From: Synanceia verrucosa
Lineage: Eukaryota; Chordata; Actinopteri; Perciformes; Synanceiidae
Assembly: GCA_029721515.1 (NCBI GenBank)
Contig: CM056550.1
Coordinates: 13,552,406 to 13,616,405 of the forward strand
Direction: 5' to 3'
DNA length: 64,000 nucleotides
The notes beneath the pieces were generated by a model that searched no databases, was not told the origin of the DNA, and was given only the letters and a program-made list of their open reading frames with translations. Below, piece by piece: positions 34,531 to 48,118 of this stretch; the stretch's first letter is position 1, and each line of letters opens with the position of its first letter. A program made the translations under genes and the position numbers.

Positions 34531-37158
34531 AAAAAAAAATCCATTTTATAAAAAATAACTCTTAGGAAAAAAATGGAAAATGTGTTTGTGTAGATCTAAT
34601 AAATAAAACACAGAACTATGCAGGTGTATTTGATTGCTCCTCATATTTGTGGAAAATTAATAAAATAAAATGTTGCCCACTAATTTATCACCACACATCA
34701 ACCATAGAGGTAAGGCAGCATCACAGGCGGTGAAGATTTAAACTCAGCTTTCCTTTTTTGTGGATTTATCCATGCCGAGGGACGGTTCACAAACTCAATA
34801 TTTGCGTCCTGCATGGCCGAAGATGTCGTAAGTTACACATATTTTAAATAATGGGGTTTTTTTTAAATTTATTATGTTATACGATGATTGTGAAACTAAC
34901 TAACTAACTACCTAATATTTGCATGTTATTCTTTTCAAAGCCAGAAGAAGCCACTGCAGAATGGCTTAAGAAAACATATGTATGAATACATTCTTTACAT
35001 CTTTGAAATAAAAATATATATTGCACTGGATTGCCCTTGACTGTTGCTTCAATCAATCCTTAATCAGTATTTCTCAGCATGGAAACATGGGACTCTCCCA
35101 CATTTAACATTTAACTATCATTAAAATATTGATAAAAATAAATGCATTGTCTGATTTTTCTGGACAGGTTCTCATAATATTAATGAGCCTCAGGTGCCAC
35201 TGCTTGGAGGAAAACACCAGAAGTCTAGATGTGAATCACAAACTGATCCAGACGAGCATTATCTTGTGCAAGAGCTGATTTTTAAGCTCCAAATGCACCG
35301 CTTTTTATCAGAACCATGAAGCACCAGCTATTCCCAGCTTCTCATGATGTTTAAAATGAAATAAAATATAACTTTTTACCTTTAAAAAAGTTAGAATGTC
35401 AGTTTGTGTCATGCAGTTTTTTTTAACGTTGTCTTTGTCTGAATGTGATTGGTGCAGGACTTTTCCAAATGTGCTGCTGTTTCACTTTGATGCAGAGTTT
35501 TTGTGACACCTTGTCAGAGTTTCTGAAGTTGCAGATGAGCTATTCTTCAAAGCATTCACACACTCTCTGGTCATTGGTCTTTTTCTCTGTGTGCACGACT
35601 TTGGTCTAATCAGCAGTTCCAGTCCTCTGAGTTGTCATCTGGGAGAGCAGAGCCATTTTAATTTCCAACTCAGAGAATAAACAACAGTTTCCTCCAATCA
35701 TGTCTCCATCCTGCTGTGCAGGAGTGTTTGTGCTGCAGTGGTGCAGAGCTCTGCTCGGCTCCGCGGTGCTTCAGAAGAAAGATGGGACCTTTACTGAGCC
35801 CATTGTACTGGGAAAGTTGATGAATGTCAGCCATTCTCAGCAGTGTGTAGGTCTGTGTGTGTTTCTATGTTAGATAGATGGAGACCCCGTCGCAGAGTGT
35901 TGCCGTCACAACACGTTCACTCGCTGTCTGCTGCTGAGCCTGTTTAAAAATGCATTAGAGCCAACTGCTGAAACATCCATTTACATCTGTCAGGGAGGTG
36001 AAGGAGGGGAGGAGGAGACGGACACTTTCACATCACGGCTTTCAATATTTGCTCGAGCTATGGAGATAGATGGGATGTGTCTTCTGTGTGTTCCTTCACT
36101 GGCATCCTCTTTTTTCACACAGATGCGGTGCAGTGATTCTCACAGAAGAGATGATTCAAAGGGAGCTGAGATGCTCTCCTGAATGTATGAAATGGACTTT
36201 AATATAAATACATGCCAGTTACTGAATGAACTTACAGCCAGGATACAAAAGCTTTTGTTGCCACCAAACTACACAGCATCTCCTACAATAGAATTTCATA
36301 GTAGATGGACAAAATTAACTTTTCTGTTTTTTTGTTTTTTTTTAATTTTATTCTGTATTTTTGGACAGTTAAAAAAATTGCACCAACAATAGCTTGCAGC
36401 TAATTTATTTTCTGTTGCCTGGGACGCGTTCCCTCATGTTCCTATACTGCAGAGAAATGATGAGATGTTTTTCCATACGAAGCACCAGACTACAACCATC
36501 CTGCCGGAGTCTTCAGATATAAAATACAAACTGGTCTTTCCCTGTGATCCCAAGCAAAGACAGTGCACCACTGCACATAATGTTCCTCTAAAGTCATCCA
36601 GTCATACTGATGTGAGGTCAAAATCCTTCCTAACCTTCAGTCCACATGGAATTTGAAATCTTACATGATGAAACTCGAGTAGCTGATCTGCAAAATTCTG
36701 CAATTTGTAATTCTCCACAGAACCCACAGAAACTCAAACTTCACGACTCTGAAAACAGTCACAGAACTTGATCATTAATCTGTATTATCAGCCCAGCTTT
36801 CTTTAAGTCTTTCACTCCAAAGCACAGTTAGGAAACCCTGACAGGACTGATACTATTTAATGCTCTCAATCTCCAAGAAGTTTCGCCTCAATCTGCTGAT
36901 TTGCTTCCAAACGCTGCTCTGAGGCTCCACAGAGACATGCCAGACTGAACGTCCCGCTGTCAAGACGACCGTGGACGATCCAACAGGACCTATTAGGCTT
37001 TTGTGCTTTTTCCCTTTCATGTAAAATAAAAGAGTCGCCACCAAAGAAAGTTCCTGTGGCCCACAGAAAGTGAACTACCTGAGACGCCTTGTATGAAGTC
37101 CTGTCGTCTTTTCTTGACACGCCCTCAAAGAGAGTCAGCGACCAGCTGGCAAATCAGA

Positions 37159-37573
37159 GTGTCTTGTTCCAGTGTTTTTGTCCATTTTGAGTCATATTTC
37201 TAGACCCACAGAATATTTTGCACTATGTCTCTGAAAACAGTGAATAGCTCAAATGAAAGAAGAGACTCTTTATTTCATCATGAAAAAAATGTTTGTTTTT
37301 ATCTTGTTCCATTCTTGTTTTATCAGAGGTAGGGTAGAGGACACTTTCACCAAAATCACCACTTTTTCTCCACATTGTTTGTTTTGCTCTCTAATCTCGA
37401 TCGTCTCCACTTCCTGTTTTGATCTCTGTGGTGTATACCGTTTAGAAGCCCTAAAATTACAAACAGGCTGTGTGAGAGCGCCCTCTTGTGCCTGCTGCCT
37501 AAAAACACTTTGACATATTTTTACATTGATGGCACTCAACTGTTATATACGTCAATGGTACTCAATATGTTAA
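37159..37573 (-). mobile_element. TTAA-flanked MITE, copy 3 (inverted)
   Basis: The reverse complement of the family core. Its left end, seen on the plus strand at 37570-37573, reads TTAACATATTGAGTACC on the minus strand. It includes the sub-block for an 'agggcgctct...cctgt' stretch shared with copies 4 and 5. Open frames 37253-37539 are inside it and are not genes. Confidence 0.8.
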
Positions 37574-38334
37574 CAGTCCAAAATTATACCTATATTATTT
37601 TTGATAGGAAAAGAACTTAACATATGTTATGAAAATGTGCCTGCTATGATCTTTCTCATGGTATAGGGCTGTCCTGGTATGGGCTTGTTATAACACCTAG
37701 ATTAACAGAAAAAATATGTATGATATGAAAAAAACATTACAGCATGTAAACATGTTCTAGAAGAAACCCCTAAGTAATGTGACATCTGCCGCGGCATTTT
37801 GTTTCCCATCACATCACCATACAGAGGCGAGGCCGGACACAAACACTTTGAACCGGGAGCCGAGGTTAAATGAGAATTCACAGAATTGATTGTGGTCACA
37901 TGATCAGAGCTCTCATGGAAACCGTCAGAACATTGATTTCTGAAAAATCTGCATTCTGTCCAACAACTGAGCCGCCACATCACGATATCCACAAACAAGA
38001 GAAGCTCAGAATAAATGAGTGGTGAAATAATAATTTATAAACAACTCCACATGTCATGATTAACTGAAAATGTTAATGTGAGCGCTCACTGATGCTATAT
38101 ACAGGTGGTTATATTTCTTAGCCCACCTGTTCTGTCACCTCCAGCATCATCTGATTCACTTTAACTTTAACTCTTTCTTACTCACTGAGTTCACTGCTCT
38201 TCACCATTTTGAACAGGAGTGAAGAATTTAAATTGAATTCACCTTTTCAGACCCAAATCCAGAATAACAAATAACCACTAAAACACATTTTTCTGTTCAG
38301 GAATGACAGGAAATAACTGCAATCTCCATCAAGA

Positions 38335-38362
38335 AATAATAATAATAATAATAATAATAATG
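38335..38362. repeat. (AAT)n microsatellite
   Basis: About nine uninterrupted AAT units in a shisa6 intron. Confidence 0.95.
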
Positions 38363-41216
38363 TGGTTTGATATTTCTTTTGCTTTTTTTAGTAAACCAGT
38401 AAATTTGTGTAACAACAACAACAATAATTATGCTTTGAATATATCAAATTAACAGTAACATTTTGATGAAGAGCTTGACCATACTGGTGGATTAAGCATT
38501 CCAGAAACGTTAAAAATAATAATCTGTGTATGTTGTGGAGGAGCTCACTTCATTCATATAAACTGAACCCTTTATGTCGTTCCCTTTAATTCGTGTGTGC
38601 TTTTTCTTTCACAATCCATTCCCATAAAATGTGAAACTAGTTTCATACATTCACTGAGTCACACAGCTGACGTATGAAAGAGGAGGCTGTGGTGGGGCAG
38701 TGGGATGAAAAGTGGAGAGAAACAGCATCACGGACCAGTGATCACAAGGCAGCCCTCCACCTCCTCCACCCCCAGACTCCACACCACCACCCAGTCCAGA
38801 TCTATTAGAGAGCCGTCCTCAGCTGTCTGCTCCACTCTCCTCACGACATCCCTCTCTAAAACCAGCAGCTCTGCCATCCCATTAGCCCTGCCAAGTGGAC
38901 CTGCTGGAGTTATGAAAGGCCCAGAGGAGGTGGATGTGGTGGCGGGTGGGGGTGGTGGAGGTGCAGGGCGCACCATGCATGTGTGCAGAACATGTGTGAC
39001 AGGTATGAATGAGGATGTCTGCGTCCCACTGGCTCTGTTGACAGCATCATGCCGACACGTCCCTGCCCTCCTCTCTCACACAGGAAGCCAGTGAGGGCTT
39101 GACATTTCACAACTGACAAAGAGCGTCCACGTTTAAGCGCTAAATACTTTAACCGCCATAACAGACCCACTTCACCAGGTTAGTGGGGGACAAAGCTGGA
39201 GGCCCCTGGACAGAAGTGGCTCCCACCTCCTCACTGATTTTACTGGCAGAGCAGGAGGCTTAACTCTCACCCAGCTGAAACACCGCTCATAATGCTTCTA
39301 AGTTATATTGTTAGCACTGCTAGCTCGGCTAAATTTAGCCTCCATTCTTAACTTGACTAAACCATTTTCATAATACAAATCTGCTTTGTTGCTGTTTGAC
39401 GCGAGTCAATCGATTTTAGAGAAGCTTGCGCAATGGCAACGGAAGCAGTTGCCATGACAACAAAAAGAACGCCACCCACAGAATCTTCACGGGCAGATAT
39501 GAGTCAGCGCTTACATTGTAAAAGTTGCATTTAAGCCATTAAAGCAAAAGCAATGAGAGCATGGTTTAACTTGTAGCACAAAACTACTGAAGCATCAAGG
39601 TGTCAATAATAAATGAAATACTAGCAAACATGGAGATTTAAATTAAATTAGCTCCAACATCAGACAGTGATGACTGAAAAAAAAGAAGTTTGTGTCACTT
39701 CCACCTCCCTTAACTCCTTGAAACACAGTTTAAAGCCACTGTAAATATGTTATAATATAGCTTCACAATGATGTAGTGTGGCATTATTCTGAATGTTTCA
39801 CACTCTATGGTTACTCATGCTCATGCAGAAACACTGACTGCTGCAGCTTTGCCACATTCCCATTTCTGTCATAAAAAATAAGTAACAGTAAAGGGAAATT
39901 TCTGTATCTACAAAAGATGCATTTCAGGAAGAAGGAAACACTATGCGAGTACTGAAACGTAAAGAAATATGCCAGTGAAGACTCAAAACTGTTTCACATT
40001 AACATGGTGACCATTTATTACAAATACAGCTCACTGCTAAAAGGATGCTTGTTGTTTTAATCTTCATCTCATGTCAGCTAATGAGCAAAAAACAATTAAC
40101 AGATGTGTTGAATTGGTTGAAATAAACATCTACACTGAAATACTCAGATATCATTATGCATTCATGATGCCATTAATTAGAGTCAGTGGAGCTGCAGAGA
40201 GCACCAAGTGTGATAAAACCCCAGTCCAGACTGTTTCTGTCTCTTTTGCCAATAAGCATCACTCTTTATCTCATAACTCACAATCACCCCCAAGACACCA
40301 AAGGCCAAGTAGTTACTTGACATGTCACTTCCTCTGCAGCTTGACAAATGAGCATGCTCCTCTCAGCAGGGAAGGGGAAGGGCAGGAGGTTGAGATGGAC
40401 TTCATATCCAGTTCATTTTGAAACGTGATAGACAGCGAGCCCACCGTGGACTGCAGTGACCCTGAGTGTTAAAAGCCATCCGTTTTATTGAAGTTCCTAT
40501 CGAGGCTGTCTTGTCTCACTACAAAGCAAAGGTTGAGATGTAATAATCTGTCCTGAAAATCAAACTGTGTCACAGCATTGCATTTTCACATTGCAGGAAT
40601 AAAAAGCCATTTCTCTCAACAGTTGATTGACATACCAACCGACTCCTGTTGAAAAGCAGACTTCCTTTGAGAGGAGGCAGAGGACGAGGAAGAGGTAGAG
40701 GAGGAAGAGGAGGGTCCGTATATCTTAAGCAAGGATAAGCACAGATTTATCTGATGTCTTCTTAAAATAAAAGAAGTAACATCATCAAAACTGCCTTTAT
40801 CCATGCCTTTATAGACCAGCCCTCCTCTCCACTGAGACGGACAGAGTCGAAGACCACGCACACCATAGAGGTCGGGACATTTCAGTAAAGAGGGCAACAC
40901 AGAAAAAGCTGCAGTGAAACAGTTCAAAACAATTCAAAGGGCAGGATTAGAACAGAGGAGTGAAATGGGACCAGTTTGGTTTTTAAGGCACAGCACAATA
41001 AAAAAAAAAAAAACACCGATGTGGGCCAGCAGCAACAAACACACCAAGAGGTACAAAATATCCCTGTTTACATCCACTATGTCCTAGTTTGGTTTGCTTT
41101 TCATTAATTACACCCAAACTCATTCAATTGGAAAAAAAAGCTGTAAATCTCCTCTTTGCAGTGTTTCGTTGAAGGCGAGCCCACGTCAGCGCATCATTGA
41201 TCTGAACAGAACTAGG

Positions 41217-41804
41217 TAGGGGTGTAACGGTACGTGCATTCACTCAGAGCTGTGGTTTGGGGCTCAGTTTACTGTCCAATTTGCTTCAAAGAATCATGTT
41301 TCCAAAGAACAAGAGTGACACCAGTAGGGTTAGCCCCTAGCCGTACGGCACCACCACGTTCTGAAACCAATTATATCCAATGGCAATGGCTTTTCACTGT
41401 GCTGAAGCATGCTAACCTGAACTATGTGTCCATTACAGCTCTAAAGTCTGCTATATTTACTCCTTAAAGCGTATCCAGTGTCTGCTTTTAAAACAAGCAC
41501 GAGCTACCTTCATCCAGGAAACATCTAGTTCCTCTAGTGTTCCTTTTTCTTTCAATAGACAGACCTTCAGGACTACAGAGAGTGTGTAATGGAGCTATTT
41601 CATAAAGATAGTTTACTGTCATTAAGTTATTACTGCTAGCCGTTACTGCTAGCTTCAGTCTTTAGCTTGAAGATAAACTAATTGCTCCTGATTCCAGATC
41701 CATACTGAACACACACAGTACTGGTATGGATCTTCTCATTTAAAGCAAATACACTGTGCTTGTCTTAACAACCCTTGAGTCTTGTGCATACCGTTACACC
41801 CCTA
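41217..41804. mobile_element. hAT-type MITE (TAGGGGTGTAACGGTA ends)
   Basis: Inverted ends TAGGGGTGTAACGGTACG and GCATACCGTTACACCCCTA delimit 588 bp. Flanks gaactagg and gaaccagc match at 6 of 8 positions, consistent with a decayed 8-bp target duplication typical of hAT elements. The interior has no transposase motif; the 77-codon open frame within it is not a gene. Confidence 0.88.
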
Positions 41805-42063
41805 GAACCAGCGCACATAGACCAGACTGCACATGTCATCACACAGACATATGTCGCTAAATGTCGAGAGGAAAATACACAGGTTAGGTATAGAGATACT
41901 GGGAAGGCACTGCACTACAATTAACAGTCAAGGTGTGAGCTGCCTCCAAACACTGATCAGATATTAGAACCATCAATCAATCAATCAATCAATTAACATA
42001 AGAGATCATCAAGAAGTGGTTAGAGGCAACTTTGACCCTTTAACAAATAACAGCAATCCCTAC

Positions 42064-42102
42064 CATGGTGACTCTGGGAGCGGACCGGCCAATGTTTTTC
42101 TC
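42064..42102 (-). CDS. shisa6: Candidate shisa6 39-nt microexon
   Basis: The minus strand carries a pyrimidine-rich acceptor (gttgtgttttctag), 39 nt, then ATG|gtaggg. In phase 1, the phase required by the next exon, it reads EKHWPVRSQSHH plus a split Gly and joins THQHSYNH without a stop. The core H-x-P-V-R-S/T resembles a short motif I recall just upstream of this point in mammalian SHISA6, where alternative splicing is known. In phase 0 it would read EKNIGRSAPRVTM, which cannot splice in frame to the downstream exon. The evidence is splice sites, phase and weak similarity only. Confidence 0.45.
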
Positions 42103-42918
42103 CTAGAAAACACAACCAAGTGGTTATTTATTAGACTGTGCTGCTTGTAATGGAACAGAAAAACACACACATTGAACAAATGCAGCACTTATCATATTTG
42201 CAGGGTTATGGTTAAAGTCACAAAGCCAGACTCTGTTATCAGTAGAAGAGTCCATTTTTGATAAAATGGGCATTTGAGACACTCAAACATGAGACAATAA
42301 AGCAAACAATATGTTCATTTGATGCATCTCTTTTATGAGTCAGATAAGGGGACACAAAGAGTAAAAGGCTGCTAGGAAAGAGAACAGTTTGAGTATATTG
42401 ATTGTATTTTATTTTATCTAGCTATCAACCTGAAACCCTGACACAAAGCATCAAATCACCTCTCTCTCTCTGTCTCGTTCTTTCTTTCTCTCTTTCTCTC
42501 AAACAAACATTCAGACACACCCACGTAAAATGCGACCGAGTGTCAGGTCAGGGAGAGGAGTTTGAATTTTAAGATAGAAAGAGAGGACTGGAGAAGGAGG
42601 AGAGGATAATGATAAGATGGGGGGGTATAAAGTCACTGCTGTTCCTGCATCCTGACACCACAGGGCTCCAGCCATGCAGCACTTTGATCCATCACTATCG
42701 ATTTACCATTAACTCCTCATCGCTGCTGCCTCCCACGCAGCAACACAGCTACAGGGAAGAGTCCCCCGCCCCTGGGTTTGAACGATATGCACACCAGTTT
42801 GACCTTAAACCCACTGACCAAATAAACCTGCATAGTTCATCCACAGTTCAGTCATGATAAGAGGTGGAGTGCACATGTAGAAGCACAGATGAGCATGAAT
42901 TGTTCCACATCAGCGTCT

Positions 42919-43360
42919 TTAAATCCCACGCTTGAGTGCCATAGACGTGTACGTCAAAGTGGTCTTTCAGCAGCGGGCACAAGAGGGCGCTCCCCTGCAG
43001 CCTGTGAGGAATTTTGGGGCTTCTGGGATTTGTATTCAGAGCATAAAGAGACGATATATACCACAGAGATCAAAACAGGAAGTGGAGATGATCAAGATTA
43101 GAGAGTAAAACAAACAGAATCTGGAGAAAAAGTGGTGATTTTGGTGAAAGTGTCCTCTACTCTACCGCTGATAAAACAAGAATGGAACAAGATAAAAACA
43201 AACATTTTTTTCATGATGAAATAGAGAGTCTCTTCTTTCATTTGAGCTATCCAGTGTTTTCAGATACATAGTACCAAATATTCTAGAAATATGACTCAAA
43301 ATGGACAAAAACGGTGGAACAAGACACTGTTTTATAAAAGGGCTGCACTCAGTGAGTTAA
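42919..43360 (+). mobile_element. TTAA-flanked MITE, copy 4
   Basis: Starts TTAAATCCCACGCTTGAGTG and ends CTGCACTCAGTGAGTTAA, with TTAA at both ends. This is the cleanest full-length copy in the window. It lies about 0.8 kb upstream (in shisa6 sense) of the candidate microexon. Confidence 0.85.
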
Positions 43361-44891
43361 CTGAAATTCTAATTTCACAGAATTACTTGATTTCAGTATC
43401 GGCAGCTGGCACCTTAGATTTATCATGGCTGTTTTGACCTCCTGACCTCTGCACTCATTGCACCTCAGAGGAACAAAGACGACTGACACAAACCTTTTTA
43501 CTGCTAAACTGCTGCTGGAGATTCCTATGAGATGACCTTGAGCGCTATTCCGGTCAATAACGTATCGATGGCTAGATAAATCCAGCAGACATGTAATGCA
43601 CGGCTGACATATTGATGGCTGTGGAGTGTTTTCAGCAGAGAACACACATTCTTTCATTTCCTGCATCCTTTGTTTGGTTTGTATGAGGGGGATAATGAGG
43701 ACGATGCAGACGTCTTTCTGTGATGTGGGACATGACGGACTTTAAACCTTCAGCTTCAGTTGGATTTTCTTTGCTCTCTTTCAGGTAATGAAGTAATTCA
43801 CCTGTGACCTCGACATACGAGCTGTAAAAGACCTACGTCGTCTATGGTTATTAGAAGTGTGACAGGAAAACGTTGATGCCGGAGCATTAGTTCTCCTGAC
43901 TCAACATTATGCAGTATATTTATGATGTGTGCAGAATTTCAGTCAACAGAAAAGTACGAGGTTAAAGAGTGCTCCGGGAAGATTCAGCATTTCCGTTTGT
44001 TCTGCACAACAAAACAATCCTCTCATTTCACAGCACTGCCATGTAAAGCAGATGCTTATTTTGATGCACAATGTAGGGAGAGGAGGCAAATCAAAAGGTG
44101 CAAAACTGGCTGTCAGAGTAGGGATGGGATTTATAAGAATGTATTAATAAAATGACTTTTAAAGCAGGGCTACAAATAAGTGTACTTGGCAGCTTATCTG
44201 TAAACAGCACTGTTGATGCTCCTTAATTGGAATAGGACTGTGTGCACCACCAGGCAAAGATCCTGACTTTGTGATGTAGCAGCACCGAGGGGAAAGAAAA
44301 GCTGCAGAGGAGCACTGAGGAGACCTCCAGCATGCCCTCCATCAGCGCTCCACGACTCCACCCTAACTAAAGTGCTATGTGTTCACATTGAACACAGAAC
44401 CAAGGTCTTCAAGAACCAAATAGAGCCTGAAGAACTGAAGGTAACACCTTACTGCCTTGTGCAGCTGAAACCTTTTTGGTCCCACTCTGATTTTTACTGA
44501 GAATTTACAAAATGTTGCTTAAACTGAATCTACCAGTCACACTGCAGCTGTGGGTTCTGGCAGTATTAATGAGTATTTCAGTAACATTAAGGTTACATGA
44601 TGGGAACAGTGACTCCAGGGGCTGCTGCCATGCTCTGATGTATGTCTCAATAAAACTAAATGCTTTTTTATGACTGTGAGACTAACACATAATGTAGCAT
44701 ATGTAATATCTCATAAACCGTGTTTGCTAATGATGCCGATGCATTCAGCTCAGGAGCCTGCAAGCTGAAACCACATTTCATTACCACAGATTCATCATTA
44801 ACGTGATAGTCCTGAGATTCCCACGTAGCATGCAAAGCTGCTGTTAGCATACACAATCTGAGGAGGATGAAACTGATGGAATTATGAGGAA

Positions 44892-45661
44892 GCACTTTAT
44901 AATACAGCCCGTGTCTTACAGTGAAACTCCTGCTGTCTTACGGTGAAACTCCCTGGTGGTTACAGTACAGCATCATTTCCCATAACGTGTGGAGTTACCT
45001 TCTATACTTTGAGGTGTAACTTCCTGTTATGAACCAGTACAGATATGCCATCCTTGCACCCATAGCAGTACATTTGAAATAATGAATTTGAGCAAAAAGT
45101 TGAAATCGTGGCACCCCAAATAATTTCATGCTTTAATTTCACATAAAGTGCAAATACCTCTGCAATGATGCTCGTCAATGCCATTGTTATGAGCACTTTA
45201 TAATACAGCCTGGTCCCTGGTAGTTACCAGGGAAGTCCTGTGTAGTTAGAGTGTGTAAGTACCAGGTACCTGCATGGTAAGGAAGGGTGAACAGTGTGCA
45301 TTTTATAATACAGCCCAGTCCATGGTAACTACCAGAGAGTTATTGTTGTCTGAATGATTAAAGGTTAAAGATATTTTATAATTTTGTCATCACTGTGTCA
45401 TTAAACATGTTGATTAATGCAGTACAGTATTTCAGTTTAAGCCGATCTAAGCCATATCTGTACTGGTTCATAAGAGGAAGTTACACCTCAAAGTTTAGAA
45501 GATAACTCCACAGGAGTTACACCGTAAAACACTAAGAGTTACACCGTAAGACCGCAAAAATTTCACCGTAAGACACCGGGAGTTTGACCGTAAGACACTT
45601 GGAGTTTCGCCATAAGACAGCAGGAGTTTCATCGTAAGACGTGGGCTGTATTATAAACTGC
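44892..45661. mobile_element. Foldback element with repeated 'ttacaccgtaagac' arms
   Basis: The left end reads gcactttataatacagcccg then tgtcttacagtgaaactcct. The right end is its inverted match: aggagtttcatcgtaagacg, then tgggctgtattataaactgc. Inverted similarity extends inward to ggtgtaacttcctgttatga / tcataagaggaagttacacc. The right arm has about six 20-27-bp subunits. Two internal pieces (45190 and 45300) repeat ttataatacagcc. No transposase. Open frame 45002-45196 is inside. Confidence 0.8.
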
Positions 45662-47379
45662 TAATTAGGATTTAAAGGATAATCCCAGTTGATGACAGCA
45701 GCTCTTATTTTTGTAGTTTTCTCTTTAAAGTAATCGAGTTGATTTCAGAAATCTTAGAGCACTGAAAAGAAGTCAGGCAGGGACCAAAAATCGAACCAGT
45801 ACGCTCATATTGTTCAGTCCTCACATACCAAAGTATAAGTAACGATGATGATGGACTGCAAAAACGTCACTCCTTCTGCCCTAAAGGAGACAATATATCA
45901 GTTTATTGCAGGTTTAAAATTGAGATTGTCATTCTTCTCTGGTGATGTTTAAGAAATATAAGCAGTCAGATAATTATACAGGGTATAAAAATGTACATAC
46001 AGAACATCCCAACTGTGCTTACAAAAATCTGTGTGTCCTGTCTGTCCTGAACGAGTACTAAATATTCAGTACTTTGCGCCTAAAGACTCCCACATTTAAT
46101 TAGTGACTGAATATTCACAAATGAAATCTATGAGTGAGCATGTAGAGGAACCACACATGCACGTTATTTTTATCCCTTCCTCTCCTGCACTTCCTGACTG
46201 TTTTGAACTTTCCTCTTGTTTCAGATCACTTGACCTTGATCTGCCCTTGTGTGTTTCCCACTGTTATCATTATCTAACCTCACCCTGATTGCTGCCACTT
46301 TCCACTCTTCCATAAATAGTTCATGTCCCCCTTTGTCCTGTGCCAGTTCGTCTTGTGCCAATTCAACCAGCCCTCTTCATGCTCTCAGTGATCTTCGTGT
46401 CTAGTGCTTTTGTTAAGCTCCCTTTTGCCAAGTGTATTTTGTCTGTGCTTCCAAGCACCCTTTTCTGTCGAGTGTTTTTTTTTTTTTTTTTTGCCTGTGT
46501 TTGCAGTAAAACTCTTTTTTACCTACCGCAAGGAGTTTGGTAAAAACACCAGAGTGACTTATGCCTCTGTCTTTCAAAAAAAGAGTTATCTTAGCCTGTG
46601 CAGAGTTACATGTACAAAGGGGCCAGTTCAAAACTACTCAATTAAGAAACCTCCTCCCATTACAAAGGAATGACCGTACTTAAGTTCTTAGTTGGCATGA
46701 GCCCAGCTGGTGCACTTACTTTCATCAGTGATTTATATATAAAGGTCAATGTCAGACAAAAAGTCGTCTGGGATTTTATCTTTGTTTGAGGAACAGGACG
46801 AAACAAGTTTTCTTGTAAGTGACAGTTTGTCAAGCATTAGTCATTCTAATAATAGCAGCGTTACAAAGGTCTAATAGACAGTTTACCCATGAGGAAGTGT
46901 TGCAGACACAGGAAAGTGCTTAACTCAGGATTTATGTTGAACGGCCCATTAGAAGATTTAAAGAATACCACGTTTCTCATAGAACATTACTCATTACCCT
47001 CCTCACTACTTTTCAAGGACACTTGTTTTCCGAACCGAGATGGAAATAAAACCTTGTTTTCTCTGCGTGTATTTGTATTATATTTGTACTGGTATTTTTA
47101 TTTATTGTGACCTTGCTCGAGCCACCTAATTACTTTCAAGTCGCTTTGTATAAAAGCATCTAAATGCATACATATAAATAAATTGTTAATAAAACTGCAG
47201 CTTGGGAAATGTTAAGAGCTGCATTTGTTATGTAAATAAGCAATTATTATTACAATATAGTTATTATTTACAGTAAAGCAGCATTGCTTCCCTGGAATGA
47301 ACTAATCAAAACTATTTCTGAGAAAGTACAAACCTTTTAAATTACATAAAAATGGTTCAAGTCCAGGTCAGACCAAATC

Positions 47380-47475
47380 TGAACCTCCTAACTGCTCAGG
47401 GTGCCTGGATATGGGGCAACCCCTTCACTCTGACTGTAATTTTGAGGGATTAATAAAGGAATTCTTCTTCTTCTT
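47380..47475 (+). repeat. LINE tail fragment ending in (TTC)n
   Basis: Contains ggatatggggcaacccct and gagggattaataaaggaatt followed by cttcttcttctt, resembling the 3' tail of a fish non-LTR element. Truncated at the 5' side. Confidence 0.5.
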
Positions 47476-48118
47476 AATGACAATATGTGCAAATGAGATC
47501 CAGGAGAGGGACCACACACATGTTATCTTGAGGATAAGAATGATCTACAGACGCATTTAGTGTCTCTCCTGCCTGGGTTTTGCAGGTCGGTGGTATCTCT
47601 AGCTGAGGGGCCTCACATGCAGTGGAAGTGACACTGGACAATAACACTGAGGCTTTATTTTATTGATTTCTGCTAAACGTGTTGGTTTGAGGATTAACCT
47701 CATTGAGCGTTGAGGGATGTGCCAAATTTAGAGGTGGAGATCTGCACTGGAGAGACACACTTTAATCCTAACTTTTGATTGTGTGAGAAGAACGTAGAAC
47801 TTTACCGTACATTGCCACGATCTGTATGAAGGGCACATTTTGCTTCCTACTCATCTTTTTCAAGATGCAAATGTGTCAAAATATTACCAGGAGAGCAGGA
47901 TATGATAGAACTGTACCAATTATATTTAGAGAGACAGTGGTGACTGGATCCATGTACTTCCTGCCAAAAAGAGGTATGTAATACATGTTTCACGAACAGT
48001 GATTGTAGCTCAAAGCACTGTTTTCTGCTCGCAGGATACAGTTTTGCTTGTAATATTCTGCTTGAGTCGCACGCAAAGATCTTATTTGTGCTTGTGGATA
48101 TTGCATTTAAATTTCCAT

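Larger units (their letters stand above)
33348..42063 (-). other. shisa6 intron
   Basis: Contains a LINE tail (34440-34530), a candidate two-exon small frame on plus (34814-34991), MITE copy 3, an AAT microsatellite (38335-38362), an open minus frame at 38728-38976 and the hAT MITE 41217-41804. A longer alternative shisa6 exon known from mammals could lie here but I did not find it. Confidence 0.65.

Noticed and set aside
37253..37539. Open frames on both strands near 37.3-37.5 kb
   Set aside because: They fall in MITE copy 3; the same peptides recur at other copies of the element.
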